A stretch of DNA of 58,260 nucleotides from the IMG/VR virus record IMGVR_UViG_3300042344_000667, positions 1 through 58,260 of that record; one strand, given 5' to 3'. This DNA is from a virus. Of the stretch, positions 1-8,902 are shown in pieces. Made by a program: the position numbers and the translations under genes. Position 1 is the first letter of the stretch, and the number at the start of each line of letters is the position of its first letter. The notes below the pieces were generated by a model. The model was not told the origin of the DNA, ran no database searches, and saw only the letters and a list, made by a program, of their open reading frames with translations.

Positions 1-13
1 AGGTAATTCGAAT
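1..13. other. Left copy of 13-bp terminal repeat (putative cos cohesive end)
   Basis: The sequence AGGTAATTCGAAT forms the first 13 bases and is repeated exactly as the last 13. When the ends are joined, the 13-mer is flanked by GCG on the left and CGC on the right, giving a small GCGA/TCGC dyad centred on it. Lambda-type terminases make staggered cuts leaving 5' overhangs; filling in such ends would put the overhang sequence at both termini. This is inferred. An overlap left by circular assembly is the alternative. Confidence 0.6.
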
Positions 14-160
14 CGCTCCATACGGCTAGGTACAATTCGCCGAAGTATCTTCTATTCGTCAAACAATGCGTCCCCTACCCCGTCCGCTTTCGAAAAAGCC
101 GGGCATTATATCACAAGATTTTGCTTTACGCTAGCTGGACATTGCGTGTAACATCTATTT
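14..160. promoter_or_regulatory. Noncoding cos-proximal region upstream of terS
   Basis: No gene is visible. ATTCG occurs at 6, 35 and 54, which could be terminase-binding repeats of the cosB kind. TTTACG at 125 and TAACAT at 149 are separated by 18 bases and loosely resemble a sigma-70 promoter ahead of terS. Both readings are tentative. Confidence 0.3.
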
Positions 161-688
161 ATGCCATTGATTACGAGATCCGAGGCAGCGCGCGCGCTGG
201 GCGTGACACCAGAGGCGGTGTATGCAGCAGTGAAAGCAGGCCGCTTGCCGGTAGTGCGAACAGCGGATGGTCGCGAGCTGGTGAACAGCGAAACCATGCG
301 CGAGCACTGGGCGAAAAACACACAGAAGCGAATTGGTCGAGGACCAAAGCCGCCGTTGGGAGAGAAAGCATTTCCGGCAGCCAGATCGCGGATGGCGAGG
401 ACTGAGGAGTCAATTCCTGATTACGACGAGTCAAGAGCACGCACCGAGCACCTAAAAGCAGAGTTGCTCGAGTTAGATCGCAAGCAAAAAGAAGGATTAC
501 TGATCAAGGCAGACGAGGTGGAGTTGCAATGGGTTGAGATTGTGACGCTGGCTAGGACAAAGATTATGGGTATTCCAACCAAGGCAAAGCAAAGGATCCC
601 TGATCTTGATACTGATGCGGTATCAATGCTGGAAGATATTGTTCGCGAGACACTGGAGGACTTGTCGGAGAGCGCGGCTGATGAATGA
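161..688 (+). CDS. terS: Terminase small subunit (Nu1-like)
   Basis: This 175-residue protein probably recognises the cos DNA and brings the large terminase to it. Residues about 4-30 form a winged helix-turn-helix of the Nu1/MerR-like type (ITRSEAARALGV followed by VYAAVKAGRL). The rest is charged and helical, as expected for an oligomerisation and large-subunit-binding tail. It is the first gene after the putative cos site and its end overlaps the large terminase by 8 bases, the arrangement seen in lambda. No good Shine-Dalgarno sequence precedes the ATG. Confidence 0.85.
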   Translation: MPLITRSEAARALGVTPEAVYAAVKAGRLPVVRTADGRELVNSETMREHWAKNTQKRIGRGPKPPLGEKAFPAARSRMARTEESIPDYDESRARTEHLKAELLELDRKQKEGLLIKADEVELQWVEIVTLARTKIMGIPTKAKQRIPDLDTDAVSMLEDIVRETLEDLSESAADE

Positions 689-2534
689 GGACAACCTGCT
701 AAGGGTAAAAAAAGCAGCGTTTATGGCGTTTCGACCGCCAGAAAAGCTGACTTTGAGCGAGTGGGCAGATCGTTATGCATTTTTAAGCGCAGAAAGCAGC
801 GCAGAGGGCGGCAGATGGCATACTTTGCCGTATCAAAAAGGAATTATGGATGCAATAACGGATGCAAAGGTTGAACAGGTGACGGTGATGAAGAGCGCCC
901 GCGTGGGGTACTCGAAGATTTTGAACCACACCATTGCATTCCATATTCACCAGGATCCGTGTCCGATCATGCTGGTGCAGCCAACAATTGAGGATGCGCA
1001 GGGATATTCGAAGGAAGAGATCGCGCCGATGTTGCGTGATACGCCTTGCTTGAAGGGTTTGGTGAGCGAGTCGAAGGCGAAAGATGGCGCGAATACGATT
1101 TTGCAAAAGCAGTTTCCAGGTGGAACGCTGAGCATGGTGGGCGCTAATAGCCCGCGCGGGTTTAGACGTGTGAGTCGGAGGGTGGTGTTATTTGACGAGA
1201 TCGACGGTTACCCAGCCTCTGCGGGTGCGGAAGGCGACCAGATCAAGCTTGGTATCCGAAGGACTGAGTACTACTGGAATCGCACAATTGTGTCCGGTAG
1301 CACGCCGACAGTGAAGGACTTCAGCCGTGTGGAGCGCATGTTCCTGCAAACGGATCAGCGTCGCTATTTCGTCCCGTGTCCTGATTGTGGTCATATGCAG
1401 TACCTGAAATGGCCAAACATTCGCTGGACTGATGGTGACCCGAGCACAGCGGGGTACTGCTGCGAGTCATGTGGCGTAATAATTCCACATTCTAAAAAGC
1501 GTTGGATGGTGGAGCGCGGTGAGTGGCGCGCTACTGCACCGGGCAACGGGAAGCATGTGGGGTTTCATATCTGGGCGGCCTATAGCTACAGCCCGAATGC
1601 AACGTGGCCAAATCTGGTGGAAGAATTCTTGGATGCAAAAAATGACGCAGAACAGCTAAAAACGTTCGTCAATACGGTGCTTGGCGAGACGTGGGAAGAC
1701 GAGTATGCGTCGAAGGTTGGCGCCGATTCTCTGCTCGAGCGTGCAGCAGAGGAGCAGTATCAGCAATATGTGCCACCTGCCGAGGTACTGGCGTTGACGA
1801 TTGGCTGTGACGTGCAGGATGACCGCCTGTCGCTCAGCGTGTGGGGATGGGGCCGCGAGGAAGAAGGCTGGCTGATCGATCGCGTGAAGCTATATGGGAG
1901 TCCATCTCGACCAGAGGTATGGAAGCAGTTGGACGAAATTTTGCAGAAGCCTTACCTAAACGAGGCCGATGAAGAGATGAAGGTGCTGTGTTGCGCGATT
2001 GACTCCGGCGGTCATCACACGCAAGAGGTGTATCAGTACAGCAGGGAGCGTGCAGCAATGGGCGTGATTGCGATTAAGGGTATGTCGCAGAAGGGCAAGC
2101 CACCGCTTGGCAAGGCATCGAAGGTAGACGTGGACTACAAAGGTAAAGCGCTAAAGAAAGGGGCACAGTTGTTTCCGGTCGGCGTCGACACGGTGAAATC
2201 GCTGTTGTTTGGTCGGTTGAAGCACAATGAGCCCGGGGCGGGATATTTGCATTTCTTCCCAACGATTGGAACGGATTATTTCGAGGAATTGACAGCCGAG
2301 AAGCAGATCCTGCGGTTTAGGAACGGCTATCCCGAGCGTGTGTGGGTGAAGAAGAGTCAGGCTGCAAACGAAGCGTTGGATGAAATGAATTATGCGTATG
2401 CGGCATTGCATCGTTTGTACCAGAAGATGGACAGGAGGACGATATGGGATCAACTCGAAAGGCGCGGTGAGGAGAAGCCGAAGCGTGTGCGTGCGGCGGC
2501 GGCACCGAAGCGGAGTTTTGTGAAGCAGTGGTGA
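681..2534 (+). CDS. terL: Terminase large subunit, lambda gpA family
   Basis: ATP-driven packaging motor and cos endonuclease, 617 residues. The variant Walker A region is MKSARVGYSK at about residues 70-79, and the Walker B region is VVLFDEIDGYP at about 167-177. A zinc-binding insert has CPDCG near 233 and CCESCG near 260. The nuclease half has GCDVQ near 375 and AIDSGG near 440 as acidic motifs. The family call (Terminase_GpA) is secure from motif order and length. A longer reading from 606 would overlap most of the end of terS; I chose ATG 681, which gives the usual short overlap. Confidence 0.93.
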   Translation: MNEDNLLRVKKAAFMAFRPPEKLTLSEWADRYAFLSAESSAEGGRWHTLPYQKGIMDAITDAKVEQVTVMKSARVGYSKILNHTIAFHIHQDPCPIMLVQPTIEDAQGYSKEEIAPMLRDTPCLKGLVSESKAKDGANTILQKQFPGGTLSMVGANSPRGFRRVSRRVVLFDEIDGYPASAGAEGDQIKLGIRRTEYYWNRTIVSGSTPTVKDFSRVERMFLQTDQRRYFVPCPDCGHMQYLKWPNIRWTDGDPSTAGYCCESCGVIIPHSKKRWMVERGEWRATAPGNGKHVGFHIWAAYSYSPNATWPNLVEEFLDAKNDAEQLKTFVNTVLGETWEDEYASKVGADSLLERAAEEQYQQYVPPAEVLALTIGCDVQDDRLSLSVWGWGREEEGWLIDRVKLYGSPSRPEVWKQLDEILQKPYLNEADEEMKVLCCAIDSGGHHTQEVYQYSRERAAMGVIAIKGMSQKGKPPLGKASKVDVDYKGKALKKGAQLFPVGVDTVKSLLFGRLKHNEPGAGYLHFFPTIGTDYFEELTAEKQILRFRNGYPERVWVKKSQAANEALDEMNYAYAALHRLYQKMDRRTIWDQLERRGEEKPKRVRAAAAPKRSFVKQW

Positions 2535-2577
2535 GTTACGGCGCTAAAGTACCAAGAAGCCTGAAGTTAGAGGTCGA

Positions 2578-3165
2578 ATGGCGATTCCCCCGTCCATAAC
2601 AGCCGGCGTGGACGTGGTGTGGACTGACGCTGCGACCACGGATATTTTCGGCAACGCGGTAACGAGTGCAACGCATAATCTTATGTATTATTTCAGATTG
2701 AATACAGCAGGCGAGGGTGTTACCGCGACCGGTACTGCGTATTCAGATGGTTGGCGGATCACGATTCCTGCTGCAACCAGCGCCGGAATGGATGCCAGCA
2801 CTGGGTGGTATTTCCAGGCTGTGCTGACTGCGATCAGCGGTGGTGCGGTCAGTGAGTACAGCCGAGGTCAGATCGAGGTCCAGGCATCATTGGCTTATGC
2901 CGGATCGCCTGCAGCATTTGACGGCCGAACGCAGGCGCAGAAAGATTTAGAGGCGGTTCAGGCTGCAATTCGCTCCTTGATGACAGGGGGTGCAACGCAG
3001 GAATATCGCATTGGCAATCGCAGCCTGAAGCGATATGACCTGACTGATTTGCTCGCCCTGGAGTCGCAGTTGAAGGCAACTGTGGTGCGTGAGAATAAAG
3101 CGAAAATTATCGCCTCTGGTTTAGGCGATCCAAACAATTTGTTTATCCGTTTCGGTAACGGCTGA
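2578..3165 (+). CDS. Head-tail connector-like protein (gpW/DUF6148-like C-terminus)
   Basis: A 195-residue protein between terminase and portal. The N-terminal 100 residues are beta-rich and Thr/Gly/Ala-rich, resembling an Ig-like virion domain. Residues about 115-180 contain a helical segment with YRIGNRSLKRYDLTDLL and a following helix, the pattern of small gpW-like connector or scaffold proteins found at this position in lambda-like phages. Fusion of a beta-rich domain to this helical domain is the notable point. Its stop overlaps the portal start (TGATG). Function is inferred from position and the helical motif. Confidence 0.65.
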   Translation: MAIPPSITAGVDVVWTDAATTDIFGNAVTSATHNLMYYFRLNTAGEGVTATGTAYSDGWRITIPAATSAGMDASTGWYFQAVLTAISGGAVSEYSRGQIEVQASLAYAGSPAAFDGRTQAQKDLEAVQAAIRSLMTGGATQEYRIGNRSLKRYDLTDLLALESQLKATVVRENKAKIIASGLGDPNNLFIRFGNG

Positions 3166-4673
3166 TGGGCATCCGCACCAACATTCTGCGTCGTATTGGC
3201 CTCCAGCCGATTCCCAAGGCACTGCCACCTGTGAGGCGGCGTAATTATGCGGGCGCAATCATCAGTCGCCTAACTGCGGATTGGATGTCGTCACAAGCGA
3301 GTGCGGACGCTGAAATTCGCACCAGTCTGCGCAAGCTGCGTGATCGCAGCCGCGAAATGGTGCGGAATAATCCGTACGCAAAGCAGGCAAAGCGGACAAC
3401 GCAAATCAACGTTGTCGGCAGTGGCATCAAGATGCAGTCGCAGGTTGCATTGCTGCGCGGTAATCGCCGTGATGAGCGGACAAACAGCTTGATTGAGCAG
3501 GAGTGGGCGTCTTGGTGCCGCGCTGAGCATTGTGATGTAGCTGGGCGCCAAAGCTTCCACATGATGGAGTGGTTGGCAATTGGCGCACTGCCGGAGTCAG
3601 GAGAGGCGCTGTTCAGGATTGTTCGCCGTCCGTTCGGTGGCAGTCGAGTGCCATTGGCGCTCCAAATGCTTGAGGCTGATTACCTGGATGAGGAGTATCA
3701 AGGCCCAACCCTCGCCCAGGGGAACGAATGGCGTATGGGCGTGGAGGTCAATGAATGGGGCCGCCCTGTGCGGTACGCCTTCCTCACGCGCCATCCAGGT
3801 GACTATTGGTTCCAGAATGCGCCGCAGCGAAATGAAAAGCATGTCTTCCTGCCGGCGGAAGATGTCATTCATTTGTTTATCCCAGAGAGGCCACAACAGC
3901 ATCGTGGCGTGCCGTGGTTCCACTCTGTGATGGCCGATGCGCATCAACTTCAAGGGTATGAAGAAGCTGCTGTGATTCGGGCGCGCGCTGGTGCGTCAAT
4001 CATGGGTTTTATTACGAATCAAGAGGGCGAGCTAAATGCTGACGACGTCGACAACGAGCGTCGGATCAGTGAGTTTGAGCCAGGGATGTTCAAGTATTTG
4101 ATGCCGGGCGAGAACGTGACGGTGCCAAGCATCGACTCGCCAGATCAGCAATTTGAAATGTTTGTCAAAAATAAAGTACGTCGATTTGCGAGCGGTTTTG
4201 GCTGCTCGTATGAAACGCTAAGCCGTGATTTTAGTGATACGAATTATTCGAGCAGCAGGCTGTCGTTGCTTGAGGATCGGGAGCACTGGAAGGTGGTGCA
4301 GGCTTATCTGATTGAGCATTTCCACTTGCGCGTATTCCGTGAATGGCTGTCGCTGGCTGTGCTTGCTGGTGAGCTGCCGTTTGATGACTTTGAAGCGCGG
4401 CCTGAGCGTTATGACACGCCGCGCTGGATGGCGCGTGGCTGGGATTGGGTGGATCCGCTCAAGGAAGTGAAGGCTTATCGCGAGATGGAGCAGGCGGGTT
4501 ATATGACCAAGGCGCAAATTGTTGCGAAACTTGGCGGTGATTTTGACGATAATTTAGCCGAGATTGCTCGCGAGCAAGCTGCTGCTGAACGTTTGGGTGT
4601 TGAGTTGGATCGGGACATCATTGAGCAGCCGATGTTGCCGGCTGATCAACCGTTACCGCAGGAGGAAGGCTGA
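3165..4673 (+). CDS. Portal protein, lambda gpB family
   Basis: Predicted dodecameric head vertex through which DNA enters and leaves, 502 residues, the usual length for the family. The N-terminal part has the typical NNPYAKQAKRTTQINVVG segment, followed by the central portal core with YEEAAVIRARAGA and a C-terminal clip/wing region including GFGCSYETLSRDFSDTNYSS, a hallmark segment of lambda-type portals. It overlaps its neighbours by TGATG at both ends, suggesting translational coupling with connector and capsid genes. Confidence 0.92.
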   Translation: MGIRTNILRRIGLQPIPKALPPVRRRNYAGAIISRLTADWMSSQASADAEIRTSLRKLRDRSREMVRNNPYAKQAKRTTQINVVGSGIKMQSQVALLRGNRRDERTNSLIEQEWASWCRAEHCDVAGRQSFHMMEWLAIGALPESGEALFRIVRRPFGGSRVPLALQMLEADYLDEEYQGPTLAQGNEWRMGVEVNEWGRPVRYAFLTRHPGDYWFQNAPQRNEKHVFLPAEDVIHLFIPERPQQHRGVPWFHSVMADAHQLQGYEEAAVIRARAGASIMGFITNQEGELNADDVDNERRISEFEPGMFKYLMPGENVTVPSIDSPDQQFEMFVKNKVRRFASGFGCSYETLSRDFSDTNYSSSRLSLLEDREHWKVVQAYLIEHFHLRVFREWLSLAVLAGELPFDDFEARPERYDTPRWMARGWDWVDPLKEVKAYREMEQAGYMTKAQIVAKLGGDFDDNLAEIAREQAAAERLGVELDRDIIEQPMLPADQPLPQEEG

Positions 4674-7573
4674 TGGGCGCAATGCCGACTGATGGAATGA
4701 GGGAAGAGGCGCGACGTTATCGCGCATGGAAAGAAGAGGGACGCAAGGGTGGAACTGAGGTTGCAGCCAGGCGTGCTGGGCAGATTTTGAGCGGTGATGA
4801 GCTGAGCGATGAGACTATTCGCACGATGAGTGCATGGTTTGCTCGTCATGAGATTGACAAGCGAGCTGATGGTTTCAGTCCTGGCGAAGAAGGGTATCCA
4901 TCGCCTGGCAGGGTGGCATGGGCGGCCTGGGGAGGTGACTCGGGTAAAACATGGAGTGATGCACTTGTGGCTCGCATGGAATCTGACCGTGAGTTGACTG
5001 TTGATCTGACTGCGCCACAGGTGCAGTTGTATGAGGCTTACGAGGAAATAGCCGAGGAGCTTGGCCAATTTGGTCAGGATGCTGGACCGCATGGTTCGCA
5101 TTACATGGCGCAGAGCCCTTTCGCGGGTGACGGCATGGTGTGCGCGAATTGTGTGTTTTATGCGGGTCCGCGTGCTTGCGAGATTGTGAGCGGCGATATC
5201 GCTCCTGAAGGTGTTTGCAAGTTTTGGATTATTCCAGAGCGATTGATGAGCGAATCACCAGAGACGGGGGAAGGGCGACCGTATCCCAATGAGCATGCCG
5301 CGAGACTGCGTGATCCCGATCAGTACGATCGTTTCCGCCGTCGCAATAATGCAGCCGGTAAAGGTGTTGATTTTATTTTCGGTATCAAGACTGGTGAGAG
5401 TGGTGCTGAATTGCAGGCAATTCGTTTCAAGCTTTCTGAGTTCACTGCTGCTGAAGCGCGTACGTGGCTGCGTGAGCGTGACTATGAGCCGCTTCAATTT
5501 GAAGAGGCAACAGGTGAGCGTTCTAAGGTGGACGAAATTGAGAACGCAGCCGTGACTGAAAAACGTGCAGCGCCTGACGCGCTGAAGGAGGGTGATTTTG
5601 TTTCGTGGAACAGCTCTGGCGGTCGCGCGCGCGGTCGTATTGAGCATGTGATGCGCGAGGGTACGTTGGGCGTGCCTGACACTGAATTCAGCATTGATGC
5701 AACCGAAGAGGATCCGGCTGCGTTGATTCGGATTTATCGCGACGGTGAGGCGACTGAGACGATGGTGGGTCATCGTTTTAGTACTTTGACCAAGATCGAT
5801 CCGATCCGTGCGACTGAGGGCGGCAAGTTTCAGCGATCTGAGGTCACATCATTCCGCGCGCTGGATGAAGAGCGGAGCTTCGAATTTCCGTTTAGCTCTG
5901 AGTATCCGGTGATGCGCTACTTCGGGAATGAAGTGCTGAGCCACGAGATGGATGCAGCAAACCTGAGTCGTCTGAACGATGGCGCCCCGCTGCTGTTTAA
6001 TCACGATCCTGATCGCGTGGTCGGCGTTGTGGAGCGCGCTTGGGTTGATGGGCAGAAACGACGCGGTTATGTGAAGGTGCGCTTCTCGCGTAACAAGTTT
6101 GCGCAAGAAGTGCTCGACGATGTCCGCGATAATATTTTGCGCGGCATCAGCTTCGGCTATTCGATCGACAAGATGGAAGAGCGCGGAGATGACTTTGTAG
6201 CGACCAGATGGTCGCCTTACGAAGTCAGCGTGGTCTCTATACCTGCTGACCCTACGATTGGAATCGGCAGGTCTCTAACTGACGAGACCGTTGTTCAAGC
6301 GGCCCCAGCCGCATCACCAACACCTGAACCCGAAATGGAAAACACTCCAGATCTGGAGGTGATCCGGTCCGAGGCCGTCGAGGCCGAGCGTACCCGTATC
6401 GCCGCCATCAGTGCACTGGGCGATAAGCACCAGATGCAAGACCTGGCTCGCGAGCTGATCGACGGTGGTCGCACTATCGACGAAGCTCGTGCTGCTGTCC
6501 TTGAAAAACTCGGCACTCAACCCGTGGAACAAGTCATTCGCTCTGCTGACATCACCTCTAACGATGTCGGCCTCTCCGATAAGGAGACCCGTTCGTTCAG
6601 CTTTGCTCGCGCACTGAACTTCCTTGCTAACCCCAGCGACGTTTCTGCTCGTCGGGCTGCCGAGTTTGAGATCGAAGTCGGTAAGGCTGCTGCTCAAAAG
6701 TATGAGCGCTCCTCTAACGGCATCGTGATCCCCAACGAGGTGCTGCGTCGTGATCTGGTGGTGGGCACTCCTACTGCTGGTGGCAACCTGGTTGCCGATG
6801 AGCTGCTGGCCGGTAGTTTCATCGACCTGCTGCGCAATCGTCTGGCACTGGCCCAGGCTGGCGTCACCATGCTGACCGGCCTGCAGGGCACCATCAGCAT
6901 CCCCCGTCAGACTTCTGCTGCTACCGCCTACTGGGTGGGTGAGAACGGTTCGCCGACCGAGAGCCAGCAGGCAATCGATCAGGTCAACATGACCCCCAAG
7001 ACTGTGGGTGCTTTTGTTGATTACAGCCGTCGTCTGCTGCTGCAGTCTTCCATCGATGTGGAAGGCATGATCCGGAACGATCTTGCTCGCGTGATCGCTC
7101 TCGAGCTTGACCGCGCTTCCATCTACGGCACCGGCTCTAGCAACCAGCCCCTTGGTCTGACCAACACCACCGGTATTGGCAGCCAGACCATCACCACCTT
7201 CGGTACTTTTGCTGAGTACATCGGCATGGAAACCGATGTGGCATCTGCCAACGCCGATGCCGGCAGCCTGCGTTACATCATCAACGCTGCTGCTCGCGGT
7301 GCTCTGAAGTCGACCGAAAAAGCGACCAATACTGGCGCTTTTGTCTTTGAGGACAACGAGATCAACGGCTACCCCGTGATCGTGTCGAACCAGCTCCAGA
7401 ACAACGATGCGCTGTTCGGCGACTTCTCCATGATGATCATGGGCATGTGGTCTGGTCTGGATCTGACTGTTGATCCTTACGCCGGTGCTACCGCTGGCAC
7501 CGTCCGCGTTATTGCTCTGCAGGACGTGGATGTGGCTGTGAAGCAGCCTGGCGCCTTCTGCCTCGGCACCTGA
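4673..7573 (+). CDS. Accessory domain + prohead protease + major capsid protein fusion (HK97 type)
   Basis: A 966-residue polyprotein. Residues about 1-105 form a basic domain (YRAWKEEGRKGGTEVAARRA, then WFARHEIDKRADGF and WAAWGGD) common ahead of cyanobacterial phage proteases. About 155-190 is Cys-rich (VCANCVFY, CEIVSGD, VCKFW). About 400-545 is a serine-type HK97 prohead protease (FPVSS-like opening, NHDPDRVVGVVERAW, GISFGYSI, SPYEVSVVSIPADP). About 555-640 is a delta/scaffold-like region, and about 640-966 is the HK97 capsid fold (RSFSFARALNF, then TSAATAYWVGENG). Codon usage shifts near 6290 to C-ending, highly optimised codons, consistent with separate origin or high capsid demand. Self-cleavage would release the mature capsid protein. 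Confidence 0.9.
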   Translation: MGAMPTDGMREEARRYRAWKEEGRKGGTEVAARRAGQILSGDELSDETIRTMSAWFARHEIDKRADGFSPGEEGYPSPGRVAWAAWGGDSGKTWSDALVARMESDRELTVDLTAPQVQLYEAYEEIAEELGQFGQDAGPHGSHYMAQSPFAGDGMVCANCVFYAGPRACEIVSGDIAPEGVCKFWIIPERLMSESPETGEGRPYPNEHAARLRDPDQYDRFRRRNNAAGKGVDFIFGIKTGESGAELQAIRFKLSEFTAAEARTWLRERDYEPLQFEEATGERSKVDEIENAAVTEKRAAPDALKEGDFVSWNSSGGRARGRIEHVMREGTLGVPDTEFSIDATEEDPAALIRIYRDGEATETMVGHRFSTLTKIDPIRATEGGKFQRSEVTSFRALDEERSFEFPFSSEYPVMRYFGNEVLSHEMDAANLSRLNDGAPLLFNHDPDRVVGVVERAWVDGQKRRGYVKVRFSRNKFAQEVLDDVRDNILRGISFGYSIDKMEERGDDFVATRWSPYEVSVVSIPADPTIGIGRSLTDETVVQAAPAASPTPEPEMENTPDLEVIRSEAVEAERTRIAAISALGDKHQMQDLARELIDGGRTIDEARAAVLEKLGTQPVEQVIRSADITSNDVGLSDKETRSFSFARALNFLANPSDVSARRAAEFEIEVGKAAAQKYERSSNGIVIPNEVLRRDLVVGTPTAGGNLVADELLAGSFIDLLRNRLALAQAGVTMLTGLQGTISIPRQTSAATAYWVGENGSPTESQQAIDQVNMTPKTVGAFVDYSRRLLLQSSIDVEGMIRNDLARVIALELDRASIYGTGSSNQPLGLTNTTGIGSQTITTFGTFAEYIGMETDVASANADAGSLRYIINAAARGALKSTEKATNTGAFVFEDNEINGYPVIVSNQLQNNDALFGDFSMMIMGMWSGLDLTVDPYAGATAGTVRVIALQDVDVAVKQPGAFCLGT

Positions 7574-7575
7574 TC

Positions 7576-7815
7576 ATGAAGATCGAGATCCTGCGTCAAG
7601 TCATGATCTCGGGGGAGCCGGTTCAGGCTGGCTCCTTTGTCGAGGTCAACGAGGCTGACGGCAATCTGTTGGTTGGTAGCGGTAAGGCCGTTGTGGTACC
7701 TGCCGTGGAGAAGCCCGCACCTGTTGAGGTGACGGAAGAGCCTGCTCCAGTGCCTGCTGTTAAGCCGGTGCGGAAGGCTAAGACTGTGACTTCTGAATTC
7801 CCTACTAAGGACTGA
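7576..7815 (+). CDS. Small capsid-associated protein
   Basis: A 79-residue protein right after the capsid gene. Residues 1-40 are compact (MKIEILRQVMISGEPV, then EVNEADGNLLVGSGKAV) and resemble small virion proteins encoded beside HK97-type capsids. Residues 40-79 are a Pro/Ala/Val/Glu-rich flexible tail ending in basic residues. Codon usage matches the capsid region, suggesting high expression. The exact function is unknown. Confidence 0.75.
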   Translation: MKIEILRQVMISGEPVQAGSFVEVNEADGNLLVGSGKAVVVPAVEKPAPVEVTEEPAPVPAVKPVRKAKTVTSEFPTKD

Positions 7816-7817
7816 TC

Positions 7818-8228
7818 ATGTCTATCCTCTCTACTGGCCTGGAGAAGCTCCAGCATTTTGCGCTGGCTCCTACTGCTCAACGCACCTCCAACCTGGACGG
7901 CACTGCCGTTGACATGAATGATTACGAGGGCGACCTCGTGATCATCCTTGATGTTGAGGCTGGCGGGACCTCGACTTTGGATGTAAAAATCCAATCGAGC
8001 GACACCTCTGGTGGTAGCTACACCGATGTGACCACCGTGTTCAATCGCGGCGGCACTGAACAGGCTTCTGGCGCCGTGGCTTTCGCCCAAGCAAGCACCT
8101 CTGCTTCCAAGCAGTTTCTGGTGTTTCCTAAGGGCGCTGCTAAGCGTTGGATCAAGGCTGTGTCGACCACTTCGACCTCGACCCACACCTATTCGATTAA
8201 TGGTGTTGGCGTGAAGAAGTACGGCTGA
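7818..8228 (+). CDS. Putative head decoration protein
   Basis: A 136-residue, Ser/Thr/Gly-rich, beta-rich protein with the same strongly optimised codons as the capsid gene. Position directly after capsid genes and the pattern ...GTAVDMNDYEGDLVIILDV...GGSYTDV fit head decoration or head-fibre-like proteins. Its stop codon lies inside a perfect 7-bp hairpin at 8219-8237, which may stabilise the capsid-decoration transcript. The role is inferred from context. Confidence 0.7.
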   Translation: MSILSTGLEKLQHFALAPTAQRTSNLDGTAVDMNDYEGDLVIILDVEAGGTSTLDVKIQSSDTSGGSYTDVTTVFNRGGTEQASGAVAFAQASTSASKQFLVFPKGAAKRWIKAVSTTSTSTHTYSINGVGVKKYG

Positions 8229-8237
8229 TAGCCGTAC
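8219..8237 (+). other. Hairpin over the decoration-gene stop codon
   Basis: GTACGGC and GCCGTAC are perfect inverted 7-mers around the loop TGATA, which contains the stop codon. There is no T tract, so it may protect the mRNA end or assist the terminator that follows. Confidence 0.5.
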
Positions 8238-8244
8238 TGCATTG

Positions 8245-8275
8245 GCCCTGGGTTGCTTCGGCGGCCTGGGGCTTT
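8245..8275 (+). terminator. Probable (leaky) transcription terminator
   Basis: GCCCTGGG pairs with CCTGGGGC (eight pairs, two of them G-T) across a 12-base loop and is followed by TTTATG. It separates the capsid-decoration block from the head-tail joining genes. The short T tract suggests partial read-through. Confidence 0.45.
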
Positions 8276-8286
8276 ATGCTGTTTAC
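8276..8286 (+). promoter_or_regulatory. Possible promoter -10 region (TATGCTGTT)
   Basis: TATGCTGTT directly follows the terminator hairpin, and the same 9-mer follows the terminator at 10579. TATGCT would be the -10 hexamer; no convincing -35 is visible. Confidence 0.3.
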
Positions 8287-8571
8287 ATGGCATTCACCGA
8301 AGACCTGAGCGTATTTTTCGACCTTCAGGGTTTCGGTGTACCTGTTGTGCATGAAGGTGTGACTGGCGTTGGCATTTTAGATATGCCAAGCGAAATGCTC
8401 GCTGATGGGGTGGTGTTGAGCACGGATTACAAGCTGACTGTCCGTAGCGCAGTGTTTAACGAATTTTTGAGCGGCGATACGGTAACCGTTGATGGCGTTT
8501 CGTACAAAGTTCGCAATCCAAGTCTTGTAGACGACGGTAAAATTACAGAAGTAATGCTAATGAGGGTTTAA
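8287..8571 (+). CDS. Head-tail joining protein (gpFII-like)
   Basis: A 94-residue protein with FFDLQGFGVPVV near the start, LSTDYKLTVRSAVF in the middle and GDTVTVDGVSYKVRNP towards the end. That pattern matches lambda gpFII-type joining proteins, which cap the portal and form the tail attachment surface. I chose ATG 8287 because the upstream in-frame ATG at 8242 lies inside the terminator hairpin. Confidence 0.75.
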   Translation: MAFTEDLSVFFDLQGFGVPVVHEGVTGVGILDMPSEMLADGVVLSTDYKLTVRSAVFNEFLSGDTVTVDGVSYKVRNPSLVDDGKITEVMLMRV

Positions 8572-8573
8572 TT

Positions 8574-8900
8574 GTGCCTGAGATCTACGGGAGCTGGGCT
8601 AGCAGGAGCGATAATATAGTCATTCTCGGAACCCTTGCTGCGACTGGGTCGACGCCTGGAGTTGAAGTTTCAGGTAATAGTTTTACGTTTGTTCATGATA
8701 CGACTGCAGGCAATATCACCGTTGTCGACGAAGGCAGCCTTGACGGTGTGAGTTGGTTTTCGCTTGATGAAGCAAAAAGCCATAGCCAGTCTGGAGTTCA
8801 TGCGTATTTTTATTCGCCAAGAATTGTTCGCTATGTGAGATCTAGAGTTACGGCAATTCAAAATGGCGCATCTATTACAATTGCAATGGCATGCGATTAG
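8574..8900 (+). CDS. Unknown virion-associated protein
   Basis: A 108-residue protein with a GTG start two bases after the previous stop. It is beta-rich and Ser/Gly-rich (GSWASRSDNIVILGTL, GVEVSGNSFTF, GSLDGVSWFSL). I do not recognise the family. Position between the joining protein and tail terminator suggests a neck or head component, and its fold pattern is reminiscent of the decoration protein at 7818. Confidence 0.6.
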   Translation: MPEIYGSWASRSDNIVILGTLAATGSTPGVEVSGNSFTFVHDTTAGNITVVDEGSLDGVSWFSLDEAKSHSQSGVHAYFYSPRIVRYVRSRVTAIQNGASITIAMACD

Positions 8901-8902
8901 CC

